Shown: positions 44,902 to 53,495 of the stretch, piece by piece
Layout of the letters: every line of letters starts with the position of its first letter
Position numbering within the stretch: position 1 is the stretch's first letter
Assembly: GCA_022842065.1 (NCBI GenBank)
Contig: JALHQH010000018.1
Coordinates: forward strand, 35,682 to 99,681
Direction: 5' to 3'
Origin: Caldilineaceae bacterium
Lineage (GTDB): Bacteria > Chloroflexota > Anaerolineae > Caldilineales > Caldilineaceae
Length of the DNA stretch: 64,000 nucleotides
The notes under the pieces: generated by a model
What the model was told of the DNA's origin: nothing
What the model saw: the letters and a program-made list of their open reading frames with translations, nothing else
Databases searched by the model: none
Made by a program: the position numbers and the translations under genes

Positions 44902-47748
44902 TCAGAGGCTGAGTTGTAGCAGTGGATTGCCGGTTAAAAGAAAAGGTGCCCAGTAATACGGATGAGGATGACGTGCTAACAGGGCCAACTGTGCTTTCCG
45001 CAAGGCGTGATAAACCGGCAGCCCACTCTTCAGTGCCGCATAGAAATCAAGCATGAGATCGGCTGTGGTTTGATCTTCAACCCGCCAGAGACTAACGACC
45101 AATGCCTGCGTGCCAATACTAAAAAAGCCACGACAGAGTCCAATGAGTTCATCGCCACTCTTGATCTCATTGCGACCGGTCTCACAAGCGCTCAGGGTGA
45201 CCAATGGCGCAGCGGTGGCTAAGTGATAGATTTCTTTAACGCTCAGCCACTTATCAGCCAGTTTTAATGAAGAAAAATCTGGATTGTCACTCCGAAACAT
45301 GGCGTGCGTAGAAATATGCAAGAAAGGCGGACGCCATGTTTCTGCCAGCAACTTGGTGGTAGTGGCCTCTGGACCGCAGTAAATGTGTGCAGTAGGAAAC
45401 AGATCGCGTAACCCTGCAATCTCGGCCTCCACCTGCGGAATACTAGCATCGGTAACACCGAAAATAAGCGGCGGATCCTGAGGAACGAGATAGTGGTTAG
45501 TTAAAACACGATGAAGAACAGTAGCACTAGGTGCGTACGAAAGGGCATGCGTTTCAAGCAGATAGTGATCGCGGTCCCGTAGTGCATGGAAAGGGATATA
45601 GTGGAGTAACCCATGCGGCACAATGATCAACTGTTGGAAGGCGTTGATTTCTGGTAAGGGGGCAAGTAGCTGTGAATAAAAGGTAACTAGTAGCTCGTTC
45701 GTACTTTCGAGCAATGCTGTAGCATGTCGATTGCGATAGGCGCTCCCATAGCTGAACTTATTCATTTGGAAACGGAGCTTATCGAGCTGCTCGATCAATG
45801 TAACGCGCGGGATGGAAAGTTGCCGGATCCACATTCCCTCATGCGAAAGGCCAAAGACCAGCACGGATTGTTCTGTTGTGTAAAATTCAAGCAGGAGCGT
45901 ACTAGGCGGTAAAGCCTGTTGAATTTCTGCCGATGATACCGTCCAAATGGGATTACGGGGAGCCGCCGCTAAATCAGGATGACGCCAGCGTTTCTGCAGC
46001 TCCGCCAAGTTTGTTTCATATTGACGGACTGTACCATGCCAGCTGCGCTGTTGGGCGGGATGATCCGCGGATGGATCAGGTGGTGTATGGAGCTTATGGT
46101 AATACCAGTTTAGTTCTTGCTTTATCGTCTCATAGTGCGCTAAGAGTTCATCTGGAACATCAAGTTCAACTGTTTCATCTGTGCGGGCCATCGCATCCAG
46201 TAGACCACGCGCTTTGGCCTGTTCCACTAGCGTAAAGGCAGCATGGATTGAATCCGGCGTGTTTTGTTCTAGATAGAGCAGAATCAGTGTTTCATAGACC
46301 AGCAGCTTGTCCTGGCGAAAAGCCATCTTATAGTCTTCGGCCCCGATGGTCAGTTGGGCGCGTTCGAGATCGGCAACCGCAATCGTATAATGATGAATTG
46401 CTGGATCAGTTGCTTGAAGCCGTTGGTAAATACGTCCTAGACCGAAGTGACAGGCATAGGTGATCGCTGGTAAAGGTGTGCTACCAATCATGGCGAGCGC
46501 GGCATTAAATTGTGCTGTTGCCTCGGAAAGCTCCCCCGTTGCAAGGGCAATCTCCCCAAGCCAAATGGCGCAGTGGGCAGCACGGCTTGCTACACCTGTC
46601 GCTGTAAAGGTCTGCCATGACTGCTGTAAGCGTTGCCTCGCTGTCAGAAGTTCCTTCCGGTGCCACGCCAATACGGCTTGCGTGGTGGCTGTCACTGCAA
46701 CCCAAAAGTGATTATTTTCCGCTGTAAAAATCTGCTCCGCGCGCGCTAGCAGTGCTTCCGCTGTCTGAAAATGTTTTAGCTGGATAAGAGCCGCAGCTTC
46801 AATTAATAATAATTGCCCACTTTCCCATTGCATCAGGGCTTCTTCAAAAACTGGGCGGGTCGCGCGCGCCACGGCAAGTACTTCAGGCCACAAATTCAAG
46901 GCAAGATAGATCTCTGCCCGATAGAGGTCGGCATAAGCAACATCGATGCTACTTTGTTGTGTTGAAAAGGTGCTCCGCGCTTGCGAAAAAAGATGCAGGG
47001 CTTGCTGGTAGTTACCTTGCATAAACGCGAGGTATCCAAGATTATGGTCGACTTGTGCTACTGCGCTCGCTAAATTTGCTGCCGCAAAATGAGACCTAGC
47101 CTGTCGGTAACGTTCTTCGGCTTGGCGGAACTCATTCAGCGTTGTCAAAATATTGGCTTCATTGGCTTCGACCATTGCCAGGTAATGGGTTTGACCCAAC
47201 GTAGTAAAGCGTTGGCTGGCTTCGGCATACACTTGTTGCGCAGCTGCAAAGTCGCCGGTGCGTGCATAAATATTCCCTTGATTAACCAAGAGTCTACTCA
47301 GTACAGCTTCATCACCGATTCTGCGCATTTGGTCAATCGCCCATGCCGCAAGTTGCAGCGCTTCGCTATACTGGCTAAGGTACATCAGCGTATCGATGAC
47401 CCCAACTGTGGCGCGTGCTGCCTCATCGGTCATGCCTAATTGCTGATACAGGCTGATTGCGGTACGATAGCGCAGTAGTGCCAGGTCATGCTGACCAAGG
47501 GCGCGATACCTACTCGCCTCTATCCGGTAGGCAACTGCCTCTAGTTCCCGGTCTTGCCAAACCACCGCCAGATCCTGGGCAATTTGCGTAGCCACTGTAA
47601 CCCCGTTAGGGTCACTCCGCTCTAGGCGTTCTGCTTCGTCCCACAGCTGTTTGACTAACGTTTCCGAACGCACTGGACAGTGTTGCTGTAACCACTGGTG
47701 CCGTGCATGGCTAGTCTCTAAGGCAAAAAATAAAGTAAACTGCTCCAT
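44902..47748 (-). CDS. TPR-CHAT protein, caspase-like protease
   Basis: The 948-residue protein has an N-terminal tetratricopeptide region (about 60-480; units such as ALRYRTAISLYQQLGMTDEA and ARTGDFAAAQQVYAEASQRF) and a C-terminal CHAT domain (about 640-940). The CHAT catalytic dyad is intact: His815 in LHISTHAMF and Cys855 in TLSACETGRNE. The CHAT start block IIVPHGLLHYIPFHAL and end block YYWAPFLLTGNPL are also present. CHAT proteins are cysteine proteases of the caspase/gingipain clan (separase group). The start lies two bases after the stop of the anti-sigma gene, so the two are co-translated. Third gene of an ECF sigma, anti-sigma, CHAT operon; the anti-sigma factor is a plausible substrate, by inference. 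Confidence 0.93.
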   Translation of the reverse strand: MEQFTLFFALETSHARHQWLQQHCPVRSETLVKQLWDEAERLERSDPNGVTVATQIAQDLAVVWQDRELEAVAYRIEASRYRALGQHDLALLRYRTAISLYQQLGMTDEAARATVGVIDTLMYLSQYSEALQLAAWAIDQMRRIGDEAVLSRLLVNQGNIYARTGDFAAAQQVYAEASQRFTTLGQTHYLAMVEANEANILTTLNEFRQAEERYRQARSHFAAANLASAVAQVDHNLGYLAFMQGNYQQALHLFSQARSTFSTQQSSIDVAYADLYRAEIYLALNLWPEVLAVARATRPVFEEALMQWESGQLLLIEAAALIQLKHFQTAEALLARAEQIFTAENNHFWVAVTATTQAVLAWHRKELLTARQRLQQSWQTFTATGVASRAAHCAIWLGEIALATGELSEATAQFNAALAMIGSTPLPAITYACHFGLGRIYQRLQATDPAIHHYTIAVADLERAQLTIGAEDYKMAFRQDKLLVYETLILLYLEQNTPDSIHAAFTLVEQAKARGLLDAMARTDETVELDVPDELLAHYETIKQELNWYYHKLHTPPDPSADHPAQQRSWHGTVRQYETNLAELQKRWRHPDLAAAPRNPIWTVSSAEIQQALPPSTLLLEFYTTEQSVLVFGLSHEGMWIRQLSIPRVTLIEQLDKLRFQMNKFSYGSAYRNRHATALLESTNELLVTFYSQLLAPLPEINAFQQLIIVPHGLLHYIPFHALRDRDHYLLETHALSYAPSATVLHRVLTNHYLVPQDPPLIFGVTDASIPQVEAEIAGLRDLFPTAHIYCGPEATTTKLLAETWRPPFLHISTHAMFRSDNPDFSSLKLADKWLSVKEIYHLATAAPLVTLSACETGRNEIKSGDELIGLCRGFFSIGTQALVVSLWRVEDQTTADLMLDFYAALKSGLPVYHALRKAQLALLARHPHPYYWAPFLLTGNPLLQLSL

Positions 47749-47750
47749 CG

Positions 47751-48380
47751 TTATTCGCTCGGATAAAGGGTTAATTCATTAAGATGAACTCCTGTGTTTG
47801 AAAGTTCAATCTGTAAGAAGTAGTGACCAGCAGGTACATCCGAAAGGCTAAAACAGCCTAAGTGGTCGATGAGGATTTGCCGCACGATCTGCCCATCCGC
47901 GCCATGGAGCAAGCGAACAGCAACTCCTTCGAGTAAGTCAGGCTTTGTTCCTGTACACAGGATCTGACCATAAATCGTATATGACTGCGCATCTGTTGCA
48001 GGCTGGATTTGGAGATCAATATCAAAGTCCAAAAATTGATACAAAAGCTGGCGTTCTGTTACATAGCCACGTACACCAATGGCGCTATGATCCCAACTAT
48101 CAAACAGCAAATTCGCAGCACGCTGATTGCGGTTCGTTGCCCGCTCCTGAAACTGACGGAATGCAGCAACAGCACGCCGTAGAACTTCTGTACGGGGTGC
48201 AACCTGATTACCAGTGCGTATATTTTCTAAAAATCCACGGATAGACACCAACTGGTTTTGGCATTCGGCACAGGTGACTAGATGCTGGTCGATAGTGCTA
48301 GAACGTTCCTTGGGTAAGGAACCAGTGGCATATTCAACTAGTGCTTCGAACTCAGGATGAATCAATTCGAGCTCCCACAA
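47751..48380 (-). CDS. Soluble zinc-finger (ZAS-type) anti-sigma factor
   Basis: The 209-residue protein has an N-terminal anti-sigma zinc-finger pattern: ALVEYATGSLPKERSSTIDQHLVTCAECQNQL (blocks LPKERSSTIDQHL and CAECQ), with HxxxCxxC in HLVTCAEC. A helical linker follows, then a C-terminal beta-sandwich (about 130-205, VRLLHGADGQIVRQ and GCFSLSDVPAGHYFLQIE) like carboxypeptidase-regulatory or Cna-B folds. There is no membrane helix, so it is a cytoplasmic regulator. The start is uncertain: TTG at 48380, or TTG at 48365 which has GGGAG six bases upstream. It sits 51 bases after the sigma gene and directly before the CHAT gene. Confidence 0.85.
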   Translation of the reverse strand: MWELELIHPEFEALVEYATGSLPKERSSTIDQHLVTCAECQNQLVSIRGFLENIRTGNQVAPRTEVLRRAVAAFRQFQERATNRNQRAANLLFDSWDHSAIGVRGYVTERQLLYQFLDFDIDLQIQPATDAQSYTIYGQILCTGTKPDLLEGVAVRLLHGADGQIVRQILIDHLGCFSLSDVPAGHYFLQIELSNTGVHLNELTLYPSE

Positions 48381-48431
48381 ATTATCAACATGCTCAAAAC
48401 AAGTAAACTATAAACGATGCAAGTTAGTCAT

Positions 48432-48995
48432 CTAGATTTGTTCAAGTTTTAACCAGCTCTGCCGCAATTTTTCTAGACACCGCGCCCGCGTAGGTCCAAT
48501 GCTACCAACAGAAATATCAAATGTTTTGGCTAGAACTTCGTAAGCTGGCGCAGGCTGCTCCACAAAGAGTGCAGCCAGCAGTTGCTGACAGCGCGTATCG
48601 AGCATGGTAAAGGCTTGATACAGCAACGCTTGTTGTTCTAATTGTAACACTAATTTTTCTGGCTGATCCTCGACCATTGCTAGCTGGTCAGTCATTTCTA
48701 CATCGTATAGATTGGGTTGACTGCGCAAACGTTGCAGGCAAATGCGGCGCGTCACACTGATCAGCCAATATTTAAACCGGGCCGGATCTTGTAAAGTATC
48801 TAACTTTTCTAGAAGAATCAGACACACTTCCTGGAAAATTTCTTCGACAGCCGATTCCTCAAACCTGAAGCGCAACGCGACTAGGTAAACAAGCTTGGTG
48901 TAGCGATCGAGGAGCATTTCCCAAGCTGCTTGGTCGCCGGCCAAACAACCACGAATCAGCGATTCATCATCAATAGATATAGTGGACGGCTGCAT
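48432..48995 (-). CDS. ECF-type RNA polymerase sigma factor
   Basis: The protein (187 residues from the ATG at 48995) has sigma region 2 (GDQAAWEMLLDRYTKLVYLV, with EEIFQEVCLILLEKLDTLQD and the FKYWLISVTRRICLQRLR block) and region 4 (QAFTMLDTRCQQLLAALF ... YEVLAKTFDISVGSIGPTRARCLEKL). It should direct RNA polymerase to a small set of promoters. It is the first gene of the operon with the anti-sigma factor and TPR-CHAT protease. An A/T-rich hairpin (TATTACTATAA region, about 49046-49075) lies upstream. Its target promoter cannot be read from one window. Confidence 0.93.
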   Translation of the reverse strand: MQPSTISIDDESLIRGCLAGDQAAWEMLLDRYTKLVYLVALRFRFEESAVEEIFQEVCLILLEKLDTLQDPARFKYWLISVTRRICLQRLRSQPNLYDVEMTDQLAMVEDQPEKLVLQLEQQALLYQAFTMLDTRCQQLLAALFVEQPAPAYEVLAKTFDISVGSIGPTRARCLEKLRQSWLKLEQI

Positions 48996-49154
48996 GAGCA
49001 AAGTATTTCATGAACAAAAATGTTTAGAGTTGCCACATCTATTTGTATTACTATAAATTATCTTATAGTAATACTTTCGTGCATCAAAGGCAAACTTTTG
49101 TAGTCAGACATCATTAGAAATGATTATAGCTTACGGCTTTGCTACAATGATCTT

Positions 49155-49406
49155 ATGCGTCGCGCTGAACGCTATCAACTGCCTCTTGACTTCGCCGCCA
49201 AGGCCGAAGAAGAACCACTCCTCTACCCAGCTCCATTTGGTGCCTTGCACATTCTCAATAGCCGGGAGCTGACCCTCAACCGTTTTGTCCGCTCGATTCG
49301 TGAGCCGATCACGGTCCGGTCGCCACTCGATGTAGCTAACTATCTCATGGCCAATGTCTTTACGCCCTTTAGCACCTTTACCTAAGAGCAAATGTGGGTG
49401 ATAACC
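49155..49406 (+). pseudogene. RadC-like (JAB-domain) gene fragment with premature stop
   Basis: The first 76 codons match the start of the RadC-like JAB family common in Chloroflexota (MRRAERYQLPLDF, LYPAPFGALHILNSRELTL, TVRSPLDVANYLMANVFTPF). A TAA at 49383 stands where a Gln is expected, and the frame continues past it as EQMWVIT before similarity ends at 49406. The catalytic HxH...D part of the JAB domain is gone, so the gene is inactive. The comparison is from memory of the family. Confidence 0.65.
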
Positions 49407-49499
49407 GCTGGTTTTGTTGAAGGAGCATGGGTTAGGCTTTGGCAGTATCCATGAGGATCCTCAACCATAGACGCTTCTCACTTTAAGTTATAGGCAAGA

Positions 49500-49661
49500 C
49501 TAGCGAAAGGGATCGTCATCATTGGGATTTGCTGTGTTCGTCGCTTGGATGGAAACAGGCTTAGCAGCATAACTGTAGGCGGCCGCCGCACTGTTCAGAT
49601 GGGTGACGTTGGTCAAGTGGTTGAGCACATAGAGCGTATTGCTATACCGGAAAATCAGCGC
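49500..49661 (-). pseudogene. Possible C-terminal gene remnant
   Basis: A stretch of 53 sense codons with no start reads RYSNTLYVLNHLTNVTHLNS and SIQATNTANPNDDDPFR, then a stop. Composition looks like a real protein end. It is preceded by an in-frame TGA. The family is not recognised. The rest of 49407-49817 shows no gene. Confidence 0.25.
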
Positions 49662-49817
49662 TCATCCAGATTTTAAGTGGGGGTGCAAAGGATGCGTGGC
49701 CCAACCGAAAACGCCGTGTGATCAGCGCGTGCGATTATGGGGGCAGTGGATAGCCGGTGGTGAAATGGTGGGTAGATTCTCGTTCGACCAGTAAATGCGG
49801 GGCAACAGTGGTTAAGG

Positions 49818-50735
49818 TCAGCGGGGCGACAGCGTATCCTGCAACCAGCGCATCAACCGCTGTGGCGCGCCGGCGGGTGGTGGTTGCAACTCGACCGCAT
49901 CCAGCGCCTTACTCAATTCAGCGCCGGTGGCATAGCGCGCCTCTGGATCTTTTTCGAGCAGTTTGAGGATAATGGTTTCTAAGCCCGGCGAAACATAGGC
50001 AAATTGGGAGGGCGGCGGGGGTTTTTCATGGAGATGGGCGTCAAGCACATCTTCGCGCGAACCATAAAAAGGGCGCCGACCGGCGACCAACCGGTAAAAG
50101 ATGATGCCGAGTGAGTAGAGATCGGCGCGGCCATCCACATCGTCGCCATGTTGAATCTGCTCTGGGGCCAGAAAACCAGGGGTACCATAGATCCCCGCAT
50201 CCGGCAGATCGACCTTATTGCGTAGATCAAGCGCGGTGCCAAAGTCAAAGAGCAGGGCGCGCCCATCTTGGGTAATAAAAATATTGGTGGGCTTGAGATC
50301 ACGGTGAACGATCTGCTGGCCGTGAACATAATCCAGCGTATTGGCCAACTGCCGCACAATGTCGATGGCAGGCGCTTCGCCCAGGGCCTTATCATTGCGC
50401 ACAAAATCTTGCAACGTTTTGCCCCCCACCACTTGCATGGACATAAAAGGATGGCCATCAATCTCACCAGCATCAAAGACCTGTACAATACCGGGATGGC
50501 GCAAACGCGAGGTAATCCGGTATTCACTCTGGAAGAGGTCGCGAATGCGCCGTTGACTGGCCGCGGCATCGGTGAGCACCTTGAGCGCAACCGTTTGGCC
50601 GTGGGGCGACCGGGCGCGATAGACGACAGCAACTGCCCCCTGCCCCAAAACGGCATCGATCGCGTAAGCACCCAGCTTGGTCAGCAGCCGCGTGGGCGAA
50701 GCCTGATTTTGATAGCCTCCGACGGTGGAGTACAT
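49818..50735 (-). CDS. Soluble Hanks-type Ser/Thr protein kinase
   Basis: The 305-residue protein is almost only a kinase domain. Motifs in order: Gly-rich loop GQGAVAVVYRA (about 30), VAIK-type Lys in VALKVL, catalytic loop HRDLKPTN, DFG in LLFDFGTA, and APE in LAPEQ. All essential residues are present, so it should be active. Unlike PknB-type kinases it lacks a membrane helix and PASTA domains, ending soon after the domain (QRLMRWLQDTLSPR). Targets are unknown. It is monocistronic, with a long palindrome in the upstream gap. Confidence 0.93.
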   Translation of the reverse strand: MYSTVGGYQNQASPTRLLTKLGAYAIDAVLGQGAVAVVYRARSPHGQTVALKVLTDAAASQRRIRDLFQSEYRITSRLRHPGIVQVFDAGEIDGHPFMSMQVVGGKTLQDFVRNDKALGEAPAIDIVRQLANTLDYVHGQQIVHRDLKPTNIFITQDGRALLFDFGTALDLRNKVDLPDAGIYGTPGFLAPEQIQHGDDVDGRADLYSLGIIFYRLVAGRRPFYGSREDVLDAHLHEKPPPPSQFAYVSPGLETIILKLLEKDPEARYATGAELSKALDAVELQPPPAGAPQRLMRWLQDTLSPR

Positions 50736-50946
50736 GGCAATTCCATTGGCACGTTACAAAGGGCACGCAGCAGTCGCGCCGACCGCAAACCTCACCACAG
50801 CACAGGGAAATTTTCAGCCGACCATCTACGGCAACATTATAGACGACAAAGAGGGGAAAGTAAATCTGCAAGAATAAGGATTAATCAACGATTTAATCAC
50901 AAAAGACAATATGTCCTACTGGCACAGATAGCGATGAAAATTTTCT

Positions 50947-51017
50947 ACCGCCAAGGTCGCAAAGAGCGCGAAGGTGCGCTTAAGGCTTTTCTTCGCGCTC
51001 TTTGCGACCTTGGCGGT
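50947..51017. repeat. 27-bp perfect palindrome upstream of kinase and exoD genes
   Basis: Arms 50947-50973 and 50991-51017 are perfect (ACCGCCAAGGTCGCAAAGAG... and complement) with a 17-nt loop. It lies in the 493-base gap between the divergent kinase and exoD genes. Similar CCGCCAAGG...CGCAAAG words are familiar from intergenic repeats of Chloroflexota and cyanobacteria. A plus-strand frame at 50974-51168 starts inside its right arm and is not called. Confidence 0.85.
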
Positions 51018-51228
51018 GGCTATTTACATATCAGGGCACCTGACTAATCACACAGCACAAGCGCAAGCGAACCAACCATCATCAACCAAAAGCTCACTAG
51101 ACCTTACCATCCACTTAATTGACAGCACCTATTTGATTTGGGCAGCGCATCTAGATCGGGTAAACTAGGAGGCGATATTGACAAAGTAGATTGTACATGG
51201 TAGCGATTGTTAAACAAGGATGTGATCA

Positions 51229-51861
51229 ATGGATTCACGCTTTCAGGATACAGATGTTACGCTCACGGTTGCACTAAAGCGCACAGTAGCAGAGATACGC
51301 GGTGAGAGTATTACGCTACAAGAACTTTTAGGGTTGATCGGGGAGCAAGGTTTGCTCGTCTTTTGTACGATCTTAACGATTCCGTTTCTACTCCCGGTTT
51401 CGATTCCAGGCGTTAGCACGGTCTTTGGCTTAGTCATCATCTTTATTGGCATCAGTGTCACACTGAACCGCGCCCTGTGGTTGCCAAATCGCCTCTTGAC
51501 CCACCAACTGAACAGCCTGCACTTGCGACCAGTACTGGAAAGAGGGATTGTCTTTTTTGGTCGGCTCGAACGGTGGATGCATGTGCGCCTACACCAACTG
51601 ACGGAAGGCGTCATCATGAATCGCCTGAATGGGCTGGCGTTGACCAGCGGTGGGGTGCTGCTACTCTTTCCGCTCAGCTTCATTCCCTTTTCCAATACGC
51701 TGCCGGCGTTGAGCATCTTATTACTGGCGCTTGGCATGCTCCAACGCGATGGTCTTTTTATTATCAGTGGTTATGTGATGTTGCTATTAACTATCTTATA
51801 CTTTGGCGGCTTAGCGTTGGCGCTTTACTTTGGGGGCCAGAGTTTGTTGACTGGTCTCTAA
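51229..51861 (+). CDS. ExoD-family exopolysaccharide-related membrane protein
   Basis: The 210-residue protein matches ExoD: an N-terminal cytoplasmic helix (VAEIRGESITLQELLGLIGEQG), then LLVFCTILTIPFLLPVSIPG, VSTVFGLVIIFIGISV, and the C-terminal LLLFPLSFIPFSNTLPALSI. ExoD was found as an exopolysaccharide and nodule-invasion gene in Rhizobium; its biochemical role is not settled. AAGGA lies eight bases before the ATG. A terminator hairpin follows at 51874-51913. Confidence 0.9.
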   Translation: MDSRFQDTDVTLTVALKRTVAEIRGESITLQELLGLIGEQGLLVFCTILTIPFLLPVSIPGVSTVFGLVIIFIGISVTLNRALWLPNRLLTHQLNSLHLRPVLERGIVFFGRLERWMHVRLHQLTEGVIMNRLNGLALTSGGVLLLFPLSFIPFSNTLPALSILLLALGMLQRDGLFIISGYVMLLLTILYFGGLALALYFGGQSLLTGL

Positions 51862-51873
51862 CGCTGGAAAGCA

Positions 51874-51913
51874 GGTGAGACCGTCACGATGGGAATCGCT
51901 AGACGGTCTCACC
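51874..51913. terminator. Hairpin between exoD and the antiporter gene
   Basis: A 12-bp perfect stem (GGTGAGACCGTC, 51874-51885 with 51902-51913) lies between two convergent genes. No T-tract is present on either side, so terminator function is tentative. Confidence 0.5.
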
Positions 51914-51995
51914 AACTGCCCATCCTCGTGCGGTACTGCCGTGCGCGTGGTCGCGAACAGCAAACGAATTACCCCATATACATAGCGCGCAACTG

Positions 51996-53102
51996 CTAGA
52001 TGAGCTTCCCCTGCTGCTGTGTACGCAAAGCGCGTAAGCCAACCACCGCCAGGGTCAGCGCGACCAGCGGCAGCACAAAAAAGAGCATGACATTGCTAAA
52101 CAGGGGCAGGGCGTCGTGCTGCGTGGCAGCCAACACTAGATACGTGGTATAAGCAATGTAACTACCAAGGAAAACCAAGCCTTCCCAGCGCGCAATCGTA
52201 TAACCGGTGAAGAAGATCGGCAGACAGGCGACGGCAACGGCAATCATCACAGGCAGATCAAAGGCAAACATTGAGGGTGCCACCACCAGGCCACCTGGCG
52301 TAAAGAGACCGGCCAACCCAAGGATCGCCAACAAATTGTAGATGTTGCTGCCCACAACATTACCAATCGCGATGTCACGCTCATTGCGTAGGGTTGCCAC
52401 AACCGAGGTTGCCAACTCGGGCAGCGAGGTACCAGCGGCCACAATTGTCAGCCCAATGATCGTATCGCTAACCCCCAAGACCTTGGCTAATTCGATCGAG
52501 CCATCGACCAACCACCGTGCCCCCAACACCAAGATCCCCAAACCGGCCAGGATAAAGAGCGCCTGTTTGGCAATTTCCAGCGCTGAATGATCGGGTGCGA
52601 TTTGGGCACCGTACTCCTGTTCATATTCAGCCTTGACGGACGCGGTTTCCTGCCGGCTTTTACGGATGGCCCAGGTGGTATAGGTAATAATCCCCGCGGT
52701 AAGCAGTAGCCCGTCCAGCCAATTCAAGTGCCCATCGAAAGCCATCCCAAACACCACCACGGAAATGCCGATCATGAGCGGGACATCCAAGCGGACCAGT
52801 TGTTGGGCCACCACTAATGGTTTAGCAATTGCACAAATGCCAAGAATAAAGAGCACATTAAAAATGTTGCTACCGACCACATTGGCCACCGCAATGTTGG
52901 CATTGCCGGACAGCCCCGCCTGCAAGCTGACCGCCAGCTCGGGCGTGCTTGTGCCGTAGGCAACGACCGTCAACCCAATCACCAGCGGTGAAATGCCAAA
53001 GATGGCGGCAACTTTGGAGGCCCCCCGCACCAAAAGCTCAGCCCCAATTACCAATAAAATCAATCCCGCAATTAACATGCCTGCAACAAGCGGATCCATC
53101 AT
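51996..53102 (-). CDS. CaCA-family cation antiporter (YrbG-like), riboswitch-controlled
   Basis: The 368-residue protein has ten predicted membrane helices in two inverted halves. Each half has the alpha-repeat of Na+/Ca2+ exchangers: GTSTPELAVSLQAGLSG with NVVGSNIFNVLFILG, and GTSLPELATSVVATLRN with NVVGSNIYNLLAILG. The conserved acidic residues in both repeats are present. A hydrophilic loop in the middle (SRQETASVKAEYEQEYG) joins the halves. Its leader carries a yybP-ykoY-like Mn2+ riboswitch, so export of Mn2+ (perhaps also Ca2+) is likely, by inference. AGGAG lies just before two ATGs; the second, at 53099, has better spacing. Confidence 0.92.
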   Translation of the reverse strand: MMDPLVAGMLIAGLILLVIGAELLVRGASKVAAIFGISPLVIGLTVVAYGTSTPELAVSLQAGLSGNANIAVANVVGSNIFNVLFILGICAIAKPLVVAQQLVRLDVPLMIGISVVVFGMAFDGHLNWLDGLLLTAGIITYTTWAIRKSRQETASVKAEYEQEYGAQIAPDHSALEIAKQALFILAGLGILVLGARWLVDGSIELAKVLGVSDTIIGLTIVAAGTSLPELATSVVATLRNERDIAIGNVVGSNIYNLLAILGLAGLFTPGGLVVAPSMFAFDLPVMIAVAVACLPIFFTGYTIARWEGLVFLGSYIAYTTYLVLAATQHDALPLFSNVMLFFVLPLVALTLAVVGLRALRTQQQGKLI

Positions 53103-53139
53103 AAACTCCTTATTGAATTATATAAATTAGGGAGCCAAT

Positions 53140-53313
53140 AAAAAACGGCGAGACCTCACGGCAATAATGTCGTGATGGTCTCGCCGATCATGTGCGCACA
53201 AATGTGTCTTCACACTAGCAAACAGCCGAGAGGCGCTTCCCTGTTTTTGGATGCACGGCCTCTGTCATGACGACTGCTCGACTTGCCGAAGCAAGCAGCT
53301 ACTCCCCTATCAG
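53140..53313 (-). promoter_or_regulatory. yybP-ykoY-like (Mn2+) riboswitch with overlapping intrinsic terminator
   Basis: Read on the minus strand from 53313, the leader has GGGGAGTAGC, a short stem with TTCGG-type loop, GTCGTCA, and at the 3' side GCGAGACC, the hallmark words of the yybP-ykoY aptamer. The 5' CTGAT(A)GG pairs with the 3' CCATCA to close P1. The same 3' strand (53173-53184) is also the 5' arm of a strong terminator (53146-53163 with 53168-53186) followed by six T. The two folds exclude each other, so metal binding to the aptamer should free transcription of the antiporter (ON switch). The mutual pairing is visible; the ligand is from family knowledge. Confidence 0.8.
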
Positions 53314-53441
53314 AAGAGGGATCATAACAGAGCGCCCAAGCTTTGTCAATCAGCAGGCAATGAGCTTTACGATTTTGCCAATTTATCCCTTAAAATTTAA
53401 CGGCTGGTTGGCAGCAGCACTTTGGCAGAGCGGCAACAAAA

Positions 53442-53467
53442 AAGGGGAGCGCAAGTACGCTCCCCTT
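53442..53467 (-). terminator. Intrinsic terminator of the amt gene
   Basis: A 10-bp stem (AAGGGGAGCG and complement, loop 6 nt) is followed on the minus strand by TTTTTTTGTTG, 29 bases after the stop of the ammonium transporter gene. Confidence 0.85.
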
Positions 53468-53495
53468 CTCGATACTACGCTATTTGCGATAGAAC

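Noticed and set aside
44902..49001. Type III-E CRISPR (Craspase) locus
   Set aside because: TPR-CHAT and an ECF sigma factor are present but no gRAMP (Cas7-11), Csx30, Csx31 or repeat array is in the window.
50974..51168. Plus-strand 64-codon frame resembling a signal peptide
   Set aside because: It begins inside the right arm of a palindrome; the hydrophobic start is translated repeat.
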